From the NCBI RefSeq assembly GCF_001650915.1, contig NZ_LXYO01000033.1:1-64000 (forward strand): a DNA stretch of 64,000 bases, in the 5' to 3' direction. Below, piece after piece: positions 34,461 through 44,282 of this stretch. The DNA comes from Marinobacter sp. EhC06 (GTDB lineage Bacteria > Pseudomonadota > Gammaproteobacteria > Pseudomonadales > Oleiphilaceae). Every line of letters starts with the position of its first letter. Within the stretch, counting starts at the first letter, position 1. The translations under genes were made by a program, and so were the position numbers. The notes beneath the pieces were generated by a model. It was not told the origin of the DNA. It made no database searches and saw only the letters and a program-made list of their open reading frames with translations.

Positions 34461-35480
34461 TCAGGCCCCGTCGGTGCTTCTCGCCCTCTCGCCATCCAGG
34501 CTTTTCCGGGCCTGACGTTCTCTTTCAGCCTTTTTCCGGGCCTTGCGCTCGGCAATGATGCGCGCGGCTTCACCGCCAACGTGGGCTTCGCCGCGCTCTT
34601 CCGCCAGACGCATCTGGCGTTCCCGCTCGGCAAACCGGGCTTTCTGCTCTTCGGTCAGCGAATCGATGCACTGATGACAGCTCACACCCTGCTCATACTC
34701 GGGGCGCTGCTTGTCTTCTTCGGTAATCGGCCTGCGGCAGGCATGGCACTGGTCGTAATCGCCACGCTCCAGCCGATGGTTGACCGTTACCCGGTCATCA
34801 AACACGAAGCACTCTCCGTGCCACAGGCTCTGCTCCTCTGGCACCTCTTCCAGGTATTTCAGAATGCCGCCCTTGAGGTGATAGACCTCCTCGAAACCCT
34901 GCTCCTTGAGATACGCAGTGGACTTCTCACAACGGATACCGCCAGTACAGAACATAGCCACCTTCTTGTGCTTCGAAGGATCCAGGTTCTGCTTCACGTA
35001 TTCCGGGAACTCCCGGAAGGTATCGGTCGCCGGGTTGACGGCATTCTTGAAGGTGCCAATTTCCACTTCGTACTGGTTGCGGGTATCCACCAGCACCACA
35101 TCCGGATCGGAAATCAGATCGTTCCACTCTTTCGGATCCACATACGTGCCAACAATCCGCTTCGGATCGATACCGTCCACACCCATGGTGACGATCTCTT
35201 TCTTGAGCTTCACTTTGGTGCGTTTGAACGGTTGGATGTCCACAAAGGACTCTTTGTAATCAATGCCGTTGAACCGCTCGTCGCTGGCGATCCAGGCTTT
35301 TGCGGCATCAATGCCTTCACGGCTGCCGGCGATGGTGCCGTTGATGCCTTCACGCGCCAGCAAAAGAGTACCGTGCACGTCCTTCTCAAGCATCAGATCC
35401 AGCAAGGGCTGGCGGAGGGATTTGTAATCATTCAGGACTGCGAACTTGTACAGTGCGCAGACGACAACGTTGTTGCTCAT
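34461..35480 (-). CDS. trhO: tRNA uridine(34) hydroxylase TrhO (rhodanese family)
   Basis: 339 residues from the ATG at 35480 ([13 protein letters not shown]). AGGAG lies 6 nt before this codon; a second ATG directly upstream and a longer open frame to 35588 are less likely. An acylphosphatase-like N-terminal domain precedes a rhodanese domain with catalytic C178 in [13 protein letters not shown]-terminal zinc-type cluster ([19 protein letters not shown]) and a basic tail follow. It makes 5-hydroxyuridine at the tRNA wobble position using oxygen. Confidence 0.92.
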   Translation of the reverse strand: MSNNVVVCALYKFAVLNDYKSLRQPLLDLMLEKDVHGTLLLAREGINGTIAGSREGIDAAKAWIASDERFNGIDYKESFVDIQPFKRTKVKLKKEIVTMGVDGIDPKRIVGTYVDPKEWNDLISDPDVVLVDTRNQYEVEIGTFKNAVNPATDTFREFPEYVKQNLDPSKHKKVAMFCTGGIRCEKSTAYLKEQGFEEVYHLKGGILKYLEEVPEEQSLWHGECFVFDDRVTVNHRLERGDYDQCHACRRPITEEDKQRPEYEQGVSCHQCIDSLTEEQKARFAERERQMRLAEERGEAHVGGEAARIIAERKARKKAERERQARKSLDGERARSTDGA

Positions 35481-35615
35481 CATGTTCTCCTGCGGGCCGG
35501 ACCGTAAATCCGGAGCATGGTTTCGGGGTTCATCAAAGGCTGGAGCCTGAGAGGGCGCAAATTTTAACCAACTCAGGCTCACAATCAAGTTCGGGGTTAC
35601 CCGGGGATCACAGCG

Positions 35616-36347
35616 TCAGTCCGCCTCATTGGCCAGCTCACGTTCAACTACGGCCGAGAGCTGCCCCCAGCCGGGACGTGTCAGGCGAATGTTATCCACC
35701 AGAACTGTGGGTGTGCTGGTGACCCGCAGCTGCATGGCAACCTGGCGGCTCTGCTCGACAGCTTCACGGTGCAACTCGGTAGTCATGCACCGGCGGAAGC
35801 GCCGTTCTTCAAGGCCAAGATCACCGGCGTAGCGGGTAAAGGTGGCAACCGGATCGTTCGAGCCGCTCCACTCGGTCTGGGAATCGTACAGGCGATCGTG
35901 CATGGCCCAGTAGGCGTCCTGGTCGCCGGCACAGCGTGCTGCCTGGGCGGCGGGCATGGCATTCTGGTGCTGCTGCAACGGCAGATCAAAATAGACGAAG
36001 CGAACCTTGCCGGCGTCCACGTATTCCTGTTTCAGCTGCTTGCTGGCAGAGGAAAAGTTGCCACAGGCGGGGCACTGGTAATCAGCAAATTCACGCACCA
36101 CCACCGGGGCATCTTCGGGGCCGACAGAGACGCCGTATTGGTCCAGTTGGGCTGGGAAATCGTCGGCATTGGGCGCCGCGACTGGCAGTTCGTCAGAGGT
36201 CGGCTCGGGTGCGGCGGTCAGGAAAAAGACACCGAGAAGCACGGCGGCCAGAACCAGCAGACCAATGCCTGCATATAGCGGCTTGTTGGTTTTTGCTTTT
36301 TTGGGAGGCGGTGCACCGGTTTCCTTGCGACGTTTTGCTTCACCCAT
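35616..36347 (-). CDS. DsbA-family thiol-disulfide protein, membrane anchored
   Basis: 243 residues. A basic, proline-rich N-terminus (MGEAKRRKETGAPPPKK) precedes one membrane helix (about 24-45) and a periplasmic thioredoxin-fold domain with CPAC (REFADYQCPACGNF) and the cis-proline TSTPTVLVDN. It belongs with the DsbA/DsbG-like thioredoxin_4 group. It may oxidise or isomerise disulfides; the target is unknown. AAGGAG precedes the start. Confidence 0.88.
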   Translation of the reverse strand: MGEAKRRKETGAPPPKKAKTNKPLYAGIGLLVLAAVLLGVFFLTAAPEPTSDELPVAAPNADDFPAQLDQYGVSVGPEDAPVVVREFADYQCPACGNFSSASKQLKQEYVDAGKVRFVYFDLPLQQHQNAMPAAQAARCAGDQDAYWAMHDRLYDSQTEWSGSNDPVATFTRYAGDLGLEERRFRRCMTTELHREAVEQSRQVAMQLRVTSTPTVLVDNIRLTRPGWGQLSAVVERELANEAD

Positions 36348-36473
36348 GGAGGGACTCCTTATTGTGTTTCTGGTTTCCGGAATTAATTAGCTCGCGACCG
36401 TTTTCAGATCGGGCGTGGCACGCTAAGATCCTTTATATCCTACAAAAGTTCCAACAAAAATTAAGGAATCCTC

Positions 36474-37448
36474 ATGCCGTTGCCCGCTTCCCTGAAAGAC
36501 GCTCTCTCACTGCCTCTGGTAGCCGCTCCCATGTTCCTGATCTCTGGACCGGAACTGGCGCTTGCCTGCTGCAAGCAAGGCATCGTTGGCAGTTTCCCGG
36601 CTTTGAACCAACGCACCAGCGAAGGCTTTGAAGACTGGCTGATCCAGATGAATGAAGAGTTGGCAGCCTTTCGAAGTACGAATCCGGATGTCACAACGGC
36701 GCCCTACGCCGTTAACCTGATCGTGCACCGGACCAATCCTCGCTGGCAGGCGGACCTGGAACTGTGCGTAAAGCACAAGGTACCCATCATCATTACCTCA
36801 CTGGGTGCCGCCAGCCAGGTGGTGGAGGCGGTGCACAGCTACGGCGGTGTAGTGTTCCATGACGTGACCAACCAGAAGCATGCCCGCAAGGCAGCGGAGG
36901 CGGGGGTTGACGGTATCATCGCCGTGGCGGCGGGTGCCGGTGGCCATGCGGGCACCACCAACCCGTTCGTTCTGGTGCACGAAATCCGGGAAGTCTTTGA
37001 TGGCACGATTCTGCTCGCCGGTGGGCTTTCCCATGGTGAGGACCTGCTGGCCGCCCAGGCCCTGGGCGCGGACCTGGCCTACCTGGGCACCCGTTTTATC
37101 AACACGTTCGAGTCCCAGGCCGACGAAGCCTACCGGAACATGATCATTGAGGCGGTGTCTGGCGACATTATTCACACACCCGCGGTATCCGGTGTGCCCG
37201 CCAGCTTCATGCGACAGAGTCTGGAGGCGGCCGGCTTCCCCATGGACAAATTAAACCAGGCCGGCGAGATCAACTACGGGGAAAAGCTGAAGCCCATTGA
37301 TGATGAAGCCAAGGCCTGGAAAACCGTGTGGTCTGCCGGCCAGGGGGTCAGCCAGATCCACGATGTGCTGACCGTCCCGGACCTGGTGGGCCGTCTGACC
37401 GACGAATACAGAAGCGCCCGGGAACGCCTGCTATCTTCAGGCTCCTAA
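36474..37448 (+). CDS. Nitronate monooxygenase family protein
   Basis: 324 residues, a TIM-barrel flavoprotein. The N-terminal [17 protein letters not shown], the central [14 protein letters not shown] with the probable catalytic histidine, and the FMN phosphate loop [20 protein letters not shown] fit the 2-nitropropane dioxygenase/nitronate monooxygenase family. It oxidises nitronates such as propionate-3-nitronate. AAGGAATCC precedes the ATG. Its last 4 bases overlap the end of the convergent chemoreceptor gene. Confidence 0.88.
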   Translation: MPLPASLKDALSLPLVAAPMFLISGPELALACCKQGIVGSFPALNQRTSEGFEDWLIQMNEELAAFRSTNPDVTTAPYAVNLIVHRTNPRWQADLELCVKHKVPIIITSLGAASQVVEAVHSYGGVVFHDVTNQKHARKAAEAGVDGIIAVAAGAGGHAGTTNPFVLVHEIREVFDGTILLAGGLSHGEDLLAAQALGADLAYLGTRFINTFESQADEAYRNMIIEAVSGDIIHTPAVSGVPASFMRQSLEAAGFPMDKLNQAGEINYGEKLKPIDDEAKAWKTVWSAGQGVSQIHDVLTVPDLVGRLTDEYRSARERLLSSGS

Positions 37449-39385
37449 ACCTGGAACTGTGAAGCTTTGTCCTTCAGCGAGGTCAATGTCCGGGCAATCT
37501 GGCCGCTAGCCTCATCAGAGCGCTCAATGGCTTCAACCATCTGGCGGGAGGAGCCGGCAATATCGCTTACGCTCACGCTGACCTCACTGGCATGCCGGCC
37601 CTGCTCTTCTGCCACGGATGAAATCGCCAGGGCCCGATCCTGAAGGCTGCTGAGCAACTGGTTGATCCGATCGAAATGTTCATCGGCCCGGCGGAACTCC
37701 GCGGAGGATTCCGCAACCTGGCCAGAAACCTCACCGATAGCGCTGACCGCCTGTCGACTGCCCTGCTGCAGGCGTTCGATGATGGACTGGATTTCGGTGG
37801 TGGATTCCTGGGTCCGGCTTGCCAGGGTGCGGACCTCATCGGCCACCACGGCAAAGCCCCGGCCGGATTCACCGGCACGGGCCGCCTCGATGGCGGCGTT
37901 CAGTGCCAGCAGATTGGTTTGCTCTGCGATGGCGCCAATCACCGACAGCACTGATCCGATCTCCTTGCTCTGGTGGTCCAGCTGATTCACGGCTTCTACT
38001 GCCTGTTCAACGTTACGGACCACCTGATCCAGCCGGTTCCGCACTTCCCGGGAAATACCGGCGGTGGCCTCGCTTTCGGAACTGACATTGCTGACCGAGC
38101 CGGCGATGTCCTGAATGTTCTCCGCCACCTCGGAAATACTGTGGGACATGGCCTCCATGGTGCCGGACACCTCGGCCACCTCCTGCTCCTGACGATTCAC
38201 CGCGGCCACCGCACTGCGGCTGATGTCGCCCTGAGCCTGAGCCTGACCGGCGGCCGATTCGGCGGACTCTTTGACGTCGGAGACCAGCTCCTGGATTCGA
38301 GCAATAAAGCGGTTCACGCCTTGCGCCATTTCCGTGAGCTCATCCTTGCCCTTCATGGACACCCGCCGGGTGAGATCAGCCTCACCATCGGCGATACCCC
38401 AGATCGCGGAGCTTAGACGGAACACTCGTGGCAGCAACCCGCCACCCAGCACCAGCGCCACCAGCAGGATCAGAACCACGACAGAACCAATCGCCAACAT
38501 ACTGAGGTTGGCAGAGAGGCTCGAAGCCTCGGCATTCAGCGCTTCAACCGTGCTCTGGATTCTGGAGCGGGTATCTGAATCCATGCCTGCCAGCTGCTGC
38601 TGAAGGCGCTGGTTCACCTGTTCGGTTTCCGCCTCCAGAGTGTCGCGAAGGGCATCAATGCTGCCGGTAATCGTGGCACTGAATTCCTGTTCCAGGGCGG
38701 CCAGATCCCGATTAATGCCTTCCAGGGACAATCCGAGTTTCAGCTGGCCAATGGCGGAACCCTGGGGTGCAATATCAGCGGTGATGATGACCACGTTGGG
38801 GTCACGACTTGCCGCATCCAGGACCTTATTTGCCGCACCACGGCCTTCCCCCTGCTCCATTAAGGTGCGCACGCGGTCATCGGTGCGATCCACATAACGG
38901 GTCAGGCGATCACCGTACTGGTCGTAATACACCGCGAACAGCACCGATTCCCGGGCGTCGGCCAGTTCCACCAGATCGGTCAGGCGGGGTACATCCCGAT
39001 CCCAGATCAGCGGAGCAGCGACGGCAGCCAGCACATCGGCCAGCCCCTGGGCTTCGGCCATGACAGCGGTTCGAACGTTGCCGGCAACGCGTTCCTGTTG
39101 TGCGGTTTGCTGGCGGGTGAGTTCGGCGGAGAGTTCCTCGGTGGTCTTCTGCCGCATGGTCTCCAGGCGGGTTCGGACATCCTCGCGGGTATCCCCGAAG
39201 GAAGTGCTGACCTGTTGGCTGCTGGCCTCAAGGGCAGAGCCTGCGGTATTGACCAGACGTTCCACCTGACTGGAAATCAGCCACTGGCTCACCACCACCT
39301 GAACCAGACCGGCGACCACCAGAACGATGAAAACCGGTCGGAGAAGGCTGCTTGAGATCAGCCGCCGGATAAAACTGAGTGACAT
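37445..39385 (-). CDS. Methyl-accepting chemotaxis protein
   Basis: 646 residues. Membrane helix 1 (about 14-34), a periplasmic region with a small sensor part and two coiled-coil stretches (about 40-300), membrane helix 2 ([20 protein letters not shown]), a HAMP linker and a cytoplasmic signalling domain with the hairpin tip [19 protein letters not shown]. No C-terminal pentapeptide for CheR binding is visible. The ligand is unknown. It is a lone receptor, as is common in genomes with many chemoreceptors. Confidence 0.93.
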   Translation of the reverse strand: MSLSFIRRLISSSLLRPVFIVLVVAGLVQVVVSQWLISSQVERLVNTAGSALEASSQQVSTSFGDTREDVRTRLETMRQKTTEELSAELTRQQTAQQERVAGNVRTAVMAEAQGLADVLAAVAAPLIWDRDVPRLTDLVELADARESVLFAVYYDQYGDRLTRYVDRTDDRVRTLMEQGEGRGAANKVLDAASRDPNVVIITADIAPQGSAIGQLKLGLSLEGINRDLAALEQEFSATITGSIDALRDTLEAETEQVNQRLQQQLAGMDSDTRSRIQSTVEALNAEASSLSANLSMLAIGSVVVLILLVALVLGGGLLPRVFRLSSAIWGIADGEADLTRRVSMKGKDELTEMAQGVNRFIARIQELVSDVKESAESAAGQAQAQGDISRSAVAAVNRQEQEVAEVSGTMEAMSHSISEVAENIQDIAGSVSNVSSESEATAGISREVRNRLDQVVRNVEQAVEAVNQLDHQSKEIGSVLSVIGAIAEQTNLLALNAAIEAARAGESGRGFAVVADEVRTLASRTQESTTEIQSIIERLQQGSRQAVSAIGEVSGQVAESSAEFRRADEHFDRINQLLSSLQDRALAISSVAEEQGRHASEVSVSVSDIAGSSRQMVEAIERSDEASGQIARTLTSLKDKASQFQV

Positions 39386-39467
39386 ACGGACTCCGCTAGC
39401 ATGTGTGCTTCATGCATCCTGCACAGTCGGCAACAGCGTCCCTGCATAGCATGTCCGTATGTATAGC

Positions 39468-39508
39468 AAAACCCGGGCCGGAGTGGGCCGCATTTATGTA
39501 CGGGTTTT
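39468..39508 (-). terminator. Possible terminator of the first DUF5666 gene
   Basis: On the minus strand AAAACCCG and CGGGTTTT pair around a GC-rich loop, 5 bp after the stop codon. The T-tract is only four bases, so this is tentative. Confidence 0.45.
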
Positions 39509-39512
39509 GTAG

Positions 39513-41030
39513 TTAATCGTCATCGTCTTCTTCGAGTTCGATTTCTTCGGCGATGAAGTTGTTCAGGTCCCCGGAATATTCAACTTCGAGGATCAGAAGC
39601 TCACCCTCATCGAAGCGGTCAATAATCTCATCTTGAGAATTATTATCATAGGCTCCTGGTCCAGCATCCATAGACACACCGAGAATCGTGATAGAGCTGG
39701 GGGTAATGTTCATAAGCTTCCCTTCAAGCTCATACTGATCAAGGTCGTCGGAATCAGCGATTTCGTCGTCCACCTCCACCTTCAAAGCTTCGATGAAGGC
39801 GTCTGCGCCCTGCCCTCTCTCGATCCCCTCGACCTCCACTGTGGTACTGCCAATGGGGAGAGTCTGAAATGAGATACCGGAGCCGTCTTCAACGGTGAAA
39901 GCTGTGGTCGGAGAAATCAGAACTTCAACGCCACCTATGATGAAGGTGTTATCTGCCGCTGACGAAATCACGCCCTTAACCTTCGCATTACCGTCCCGGA
40001 GTTCGATTTCATCTGCTTCAATAACCGTATCCGAGAGGAACTTCCCTTCCACCTGAATCAGAAGCCCCTCGATGAGGTCCTCGAGAGTGATACCGTCATC
40101 AAGTTCAGTCGCATCTGTCACCCGAACTGTCAGACCTCCCATCGTAAACTCGCCCGGCCGCGTGGCGCCGCCAGAAGGGGTGTAGGGGGAATCAATTGTC
40201 GCGGTGAATTCGATATCGTCTTCACTGCTGCGACTAAAGCGTCGAGCGTCATCCCGGTCAATCGTAGCTGCAGTCAACACGTTTCCTGCCAGGGTTCCCT
40301 CTACTTCCAAAACAGTTCCATCGATCAGGTCCGCCTCTGTCAGTCCTGACCCGAAACTGACGCTGTTATCATCATATTGAACGGTGATCGTGCCAATTGT
40401 GAACTCATTGATCGCCGTATCCACCGCCGATACGCTGCCCTCCAATTCAATATCGGTCAGATCCGGATCGATTGTCCTGATGTAGCCAGCCCGATAGGAG
40501 CCATCGGCCTGGCGCCAGGCGCTGACTCGGACATGATCGGCAATTGGGGATCCTTCAAGCAGAGTGGCGTAGGTTGTACCGCGCACCACCGTCTGGCGAT
40601 CTACCCGCACTGACTGTCCCATGACTGCAAGGGTAACGAATTCACCGGCACCACTCGGATCAGGAGTCACCTGACCTACCGGACCGCGCAGCGTATCGTC
40701 GTAACTGAGCTTTTCAGCTGTCCCCGTTCCATCATCACGCCACTCGCCTTCGACCCTGAGAATCATCCCTTCGCTCAGCAGGCCCTCAGCGGTAATGCCA
40801 TCGTTGCTTTCAACTTCCCGATTCGGAATGTCATCGGTGCTGAACTCCACACCATTAACAAACACACTCCCGAACCCGGAAACCGGACCAACGCTTGAGC
40901 CTGTACCCCGGATCCCGCCATCGGCAATATCTAGGCCTCCGCCTCCCGAGCCACCGCAGGCGGAAATAGCACCAAAGGCCACCGTACCGGCTGCCAGCCC
41001 GAAAACACGATTGCGGAGTTGCCGTTTCAT
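39513..41030 (-). CDS. DUF5666 repeat lipoprotein 1
   Basis: 505 residues from the ATG at 41030, which has GGGAGAAG upstream; the frame is open 62 codons further without a good site. A lipobox (ISAC, C25) is followed by a Gly/Ser linker, so it is probably an outer membrane lipoprotein. The body is a series of DUF5666 beta modules of about 70 residues (repeated ...VEVEGTL..., ...EADEIEL... units). The tail is acidic (EEIELEEDDDD). It is a paralogue of the gene at 42409: both have SVG-VSGFGSV-VNG and SYDDTLRGP. Function unknown. Confidence 0.85.
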   Translation of the reverse strand: MKRQLRNRVFGLAAGTVAFGAISACGGSGGGGLDIADGGIRGTGSSVGPVSGFGSVFVNGVEFSTDDIPNREVESNDGITAEGLLSEGMILRVEGEWRDDGTGTAEKLSYDDTLRGPVGQVTPDPSGAGEFVTLAVMGQSVRVDRQTVVRGTTYATLLEGSPIADHVRVSAWRQADGSYRAGYIRTIDPDLTDIELEGSVSAVDTAINEFTIGTITVQYDDNSVSFGSGLTEADLIDGTVLEVEGTLAGNVLTAATIDRDDARRFSRSSEDDIEFTATIDSPYTPSGGATRPGEFTMGGLTVRVTDATELDDGITLEDLIEGLLIQVEGKFLSDTVIEADEIELRDGNAKVKGVISSAADNTFIIGGVEVLISPTTAFTVEDGSGISFQTLPIGSTTVEVEGIERGQGADAFIEALKVEVDDEIADSDDLDQYELEGKLMNITPSSITILGVSMDAGPGAYDNNSQDEIIDRFDEGELLILEVEYSGDLNNFIAEEIELEEDDDD

Positions 41031-41070
41031 AGCTTTCTTCTCCCTGCCCGGCGTTCCCGGCCGGTGCTCT

Positions 41071-41472
41071 TCAGTAAACATCGTTATAACGCCTGCGAGG
41101 AATTTCGTCTTCATGCCTGAACACTTTGTTGATCCGTGACTCACCATGCAGGCGGGGCTGCGACGGCGCGTAAACGCTGCGTCTAAGCAAGAGGTAACCG
41201 TTATCCAGGGACTCAACTACGCCCTTACGAAGCAGTTCATTCAGCACCACTGTCGGTGCAAAATCCGGGTTGGTCGCCCGCACCAGATAGCTGAAAGAGT
41301 TCGATGAACGATTGTCGGTCATAAGCATGACAGGGTGGTGATGCTCATCGAGAAACTCGCTGGAGCTGATCCAGGAGCGAATCACCTGCCGGGACGATGC
41401 GGAAAGTATTGTGCTTGCAAGCTCCGTTGGCTCCCAGCGACAAATGATGTTCGGCTGCCTCGTGAGACTCAT
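41071..41472 (-). CDS. Short DUF6502-like protein, C-terminal half only
   Basis: 133 residues from the ATG at 41472, with AAAGGAG 10 nt upstream inside the end of the preceding gene. The stretch FSYLVRATNPDFAPTVVLNE aligns with FSELVKRYSGDMPPRAVLDE of the full-length neighbour, and both continue LLR-GVV..; the N-terminal winged-helix-like part is missing. It is therefore a shortened tandem paralogue of the gene at 41478, from which it is separated by 5 nt. It may be a partner subunit or a decaying duplicate. Confidence 0.7.
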   Translation of the reverse strand: MSLTRQPNIICRWEPTELASTILSASSRQVIRSWISSSEFLDEHHHPVMLMTDNRSSNSFSYLVRATNPDFAPTVVLNELLRKGVVESLDNGYLLLRRSVYAPSQPRLHGESRINKVFRHEDEIPRRRYNDVY

Positions 41473-41477
41473 AGCAC

Positions 41478-42326
41478 TCAATCTCCTTTCGGCTCTTTCC
41501 CGGCAGGCTCTTCAAAGAAGAAGATGCTCACGCCGGTGCGGACCGGGTCCCCGGAGTCACTGCCAGACTTCTGCCCCGCTATATCGCGATCATGGGGACC
41601 AAGCCACTTGTCCAGTTGTTCCAGCAATGCCTGGGACTGGGCAGCAGCATGCTTGCGCCAGTTCTCCATCACTTCCGGAGGAATGTTGTTGTAGGTCAGG
41701 GTTCTCTGGAACAGTGGTGGCTGCCCGGACTCGCCACTGACCAGATTATGATCAATGGTCGCTATGAGATCTGATACGTCCTCGCCGAAAATCTGGAGCA
41801 TTTCCTCGCTGTCTCCGGCCGGTACATAAGCCCTTTGCTGCAGTATCAGTCGGCCCGATTCACCGTCTACCGACACCACGCCTACCCGAAGCAGTTCATC
41901 CAGCACGGCGCGGGGCGGCATGTCACCGCTGTAGCGCTTGACCAGTTCACTGAAACTCCCCGGGCCGTCGAAAGACAGCATGGCTGGCTCGCCGTCTTTG
42001 GCCTGGAAGAACGCATCGTGAACCCAACCTGATACCACCCGGGACGCCCGGTTGGCATGAATTACATCGCGGCTCCCAGCATTTTCCCCTGCCAGGATCT
42101 CCCGTTGGCGCTTCACCTCCTTGCGGGTCAGCCCGGTCATAACCGCGGCGCGTGAATCCGTGGGCTTTCGCCGGCCGTCGGTAAAGTCCTCCAGGGCGGC
42201 TTCCACGTAGGCACGTTTCACCAGCTCGGAGAACTCCCCGAAGGGAATGCCGTTTCGCAAGAGCAACCTCGCCAGAGGGCGCAGAATGCGAAACAGCGCT
42301 TGATGCAGGGGGTTGGACTTTTTCAT
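41478..42326 (-). CDS. DUF6502 protein, likely DNA-binding
   Basis: 282 residues. The N-terminal region (FGEFSELVKRAYVEAALEDF, then SRAAVMTGLTRKEVKRQREI) looks like a helix-turn-helix and matches DUF6502. The C-terminal half is an alpha/beta region shared with the short neighbour. A TGGGA-N6-TCCCA palindrome lies 4 bp before its start codon, where a Shine-Dalgarno would be, and no clear ribosome site is seen. It sits between two DUF5666 lipoprotein genes, which it may regulate. Confidence 0.8.
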   Translation of the reverse strand: MKKSNPLHQALFRILRPLARLLLRNGIPFGEFSELVKRAYVEAALEDFTDGRRKPTDSRAAVMTGLTRKEVKRQREILAGENAGSRDVIHANRASRVVSGWVHDAFFQAKDGEPAMLSFDGPGSFSELVKRYSGDMPPRAVLDELLRVGVVSVDGESGRLILQQRAYVPAGDSEEMLQIFGEDVSDLIATIDHNLVSGESGQPPLFQRTLTYNNIPPEVMENWRKHAAAQSQALLEQLDKWLGPHDRDIAGQKSGSDSGDPVRTGVSIFFFEEPAGKEPKGD

Positions 42327-42329
42327 GTT

Positions 42330-42345
42330 TGGGATTGTATTCCCA
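42330..42345. promoter_or_regulatory. TGGGA-N6-TCCCA palindrome 1
   Basis: TGGGATTGTATTCCCA lies directly before the DUF6502 start codon. Two more sites with the same arms and spacing lie at 43943 and 43971. This suggests autoregulation. Confidence 0.55.
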
Positions 42346-42408
42346 TAGCCACGTCGAAAGCCAGGAGGCGGGCCGACAACAGTCCGGCCCGCGCCTTCGG
42401 CTCACTGA

Positions 42409-43881
42409 TCAATCATCACCACTGTCATCATCACTGTCGTCGTCACTATCGTCGTCGACTTCAACATTGTCGGTCAGCTCGTACTGACCACCGCTGGTCT
42501 GGCGGTACTCGATTTCCACTTCATCACCAACCTGGGCACCGGATAGGCTATAGCCATTGCGGAGCACCTCAAGATTCATGATGGTGATCGAGTCGGCTCC
42601 GATCGCAGTCACCCGTGCTTCGAGTTCGAAATCGTCATCGTCGTCATCATCCTCGCGCTCAACGCTGAGGGCTTCGAGGAATCCGCCCTCACTGCTGCGC
42701 TGGCGGCCTTCAATTTCGAGATAGTCACCCACCTGCAGGCTCTGGACATCCTGAACGCGACTGCGCCGTTCATCGTCATCATCGTCGTCGTCATCAATCA
42801 GGGTATTGCTGGTGAGCTGAACCCGAACGCCACTGACGAGCATGGATTCATTGGCCAGATCAATGGATTCGATAAGGCCATCCAGTTCGGCGTCGGACTC
42901 CCGGCCCTCGATCTCCTCAGCCACAAGGACACCATTGCGGAAATCCCCTTCCACTTTCACAAACAGGCCATCGGCCAGGCTGCTTTCGCGGAGATCGTCG
43001 AACTCGGTACCCCCGTTAATCTGGACTCGCACCCCATTTACCGAGAACTGACGGCTGGCAGAGTCATAGTCGTATATGCTTCCGGAGATTTCGACGTCGT
43101 CATCATCGTCGAAGAGGTCATCCTCATCGTCGATTTCTTCGGCCATGATGGTGTTGCCGTTCAGAGTCCCTTCCACTTCCACCACGATTCCGTCTGCCAG
43201 ATCATCCAGGGAGAAGTCGTCATCGCCGACAGCACTGGTGTAATCGATCAGAAAACCGTTGATGGTGAACGTCTCGGCTCTTGTATCCAGATTGGCGACA
43301 ATGCCTTCAATCTCGACTTCATTATCATCATCAAAATCCACGCCGATTTGCCGGGCGCCAACAAAGCTGGCGCGGAAGCTGCCATCCTCAAGACGCCAGG
43401 CGCTGACCCTTACGCGATATCCCTGGGGGTTACCAGCGAGGGTCGTCGGAGTCACGCCACGAAAGACAGTTTTGCCGTCCAATGAGATTGTCTGGCCCAG
43501 CATCGTGAGGCTTCCGGTGCGGGTTACATCGTCCCAGCTCATACCGGAAATAGGCCCGCGCAGGGTATCGTCGTAACTGACCCTGTCGGCCCGGCCCTGG
43601 CCACGGTCATCCCAGTCGCCCTCAACTTTGAGGATCATGCCCTTTTCGAGCTGATCCTCACGCTCCAGGCCATCGTCGCTGCTAACGCTGCCATTGGTTT
43701 CAAAGCGAGTACCGTTGACGTAAACACTGCCGAAGCCGGAAACCGCCCCAACACTGGTACCCGATGAGGTGCCACTGATGGAGGTGTCTCCGGAGCCACC
43801 GCCACCACAAGCGACAAGGGCACCGGCCAGAGCCCCGGTCATGGCCAACTTCACTGCGATTGCTAAAGGTTTGCGATTCAT
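42409..43881 (-). CDS. DUF5666 repeat lipoprotein 2, Asp-rich
   Basis: 490 residues, GGAGAAG before the ATG. Signal peptide with lipobox LVAC (C25), then a Gly/Ser linker and several DUF5666 modules. Runs of aspartate occur between modules (DDDDDDDDE, EDDDDDDDFE) and at the C-terminus (DDDSDDDSDDDSGDD), which could bind calcium or other cations. Paralogue of the gene at 39513. Two TGGGA-N6-TCCCA palindromes lie upstream. A role in the envelope is likely; the exact function is unknown. Confidence 0.85.
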   Translation of the reverse strand: MNRKPLAIAVKLAMTGALAGALVACGGGGSGDTSISGTSSGTSVGAVSGFGSVYVNGTRFETNGSVSSDDGLEREDQLEKGMILKVEGDWDDRGQGRADRVSYDDTLRGPISGMSWDDVTRTGSLTMLGQTISLDGKTVFRGVTPTTLAGNPQGYRVRVSAWRLEDGSFRASFVGARQIGVDFDDDNEVEIEGIVANLDTRAETFTINGFLIDYTSAVGDDDFSLDDLADGIVVEVEGTLNGNTIMAEEIDDEDDLFDDDDDVEISGSIYDYDSASRQFSVNGVRVQINGGTEFDDLRESSLADGLFVKVEGDFRNGVLVAEEIEGRESDAELDGLIESIDLANESMLVSGVRVQLTSNTLIDDDDDDDDERRSRVQDVQSLQVGDYLEIEGRQRSSEGGFLEALSVEREDDDDDDDFELEARVTAIGADSITIMNLEVLRNGYSLSGAQVGDEVEIEYRQTSGGQYELTDNVEVDDDSDDDSDDDSGDD

Positions 43882-43942
43882 CGTTCTTCTCCAGGCTTGT
43901 TATTGCGTCCGCGGGCGACCACGCTTAACCACCCAATCGTAA

Positions 43943-43962
43943 ATTGGGATATTTTTCCCAAT
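43943..43962. promoter_or_regulatory. TGGGA-N6-TCCCA palindrome 2 (extended)
   Basis: ATTGGGA and TCCCAAT (43943-43949, 43956-43962) flank a 6-nt AT spacer, 62 bp upstream of the second DUF5666 gene, in an AT-rich promoter-like stretch. Confidence 0.6.
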
Positions 43963-43970
43963 CCATGATT

Positions 43971-43986
43971 TGGGAATTTAATCCCA
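43971..43986. promoter_or_regulatory. TGGGA-N6-TCCCA palindrome 3
   Basis: TGGGAATTTAATCCCA, 8 bp from palindrome 2, giving centres 26 bp apart, close to two and a half helical turns. Paired sites suggest cooperative binding. Confidence 0.6.
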
Positions 43987-44086
43987 TTTTTTGAGGCTGT
44001 CCAGTTTTTGATCATGAAAATTTTGTGAACTTTATGGAGTGGAAAACGTAAATCTTTGAACAGTCAGTCAAAACAGGGTCAAAACC

Positions 44087-44260
44087 ATGCTGGGATTCTT
44101 GAAAGGCGATCCGAAGAAAAAACTGCAGAAGGAATACGAGGCGAAGCTCGCCAAGGCACTGGATGCTCAGCGCAATGGCGATCTGAGAACTCATGGAACG
44201 CTCATGGAGGAGGCGGAAAAGATCTACGCCGAGATTCAGGCGTTGGAAGAAAAGAAATAG
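44087..44260 (+). CDS. Small charged protein, DUF6435-like
   Basis: 57 residues, MLGFLKGDPKKKLQKEYEAK onwards: a short hydrophobic start and a Lys/Glu-rich helical body with AQRNGDLRTHGTLMEEAEK and IYAEIQALEEKK at the end. This is the layout of the small DUF6435 proteins. The ATG follows AAAACC with no strong Shine-Dalgarno (CAGGG 10 nt upstream). It is convergent with cbpM and ends 12 bp from its stop codon. Function unknown. Confidence 0.75.
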   Translation: MLGFLKGDPKKKLQKEYEAKLAKALDAQRNGDLRTHGTLMEEAEKIYAEIQALEEKK

Positions 44261-44262
44261 GC

Positions 44263-44282
44263 GGGGGAGCGTTTACTCCCCC
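44263..44282. terminator. GC-rich hairpin between the DUF6435-like gene and cbpM
   Basis: GGGGGAG and CTCCCCC flank a 6-nt loop and overlap the last codons of cbpM. No clean T-run follows on either strand, though on the minus strand ATTTCTTTTCTT comes about 7 nt later. Confidence 0.45.
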
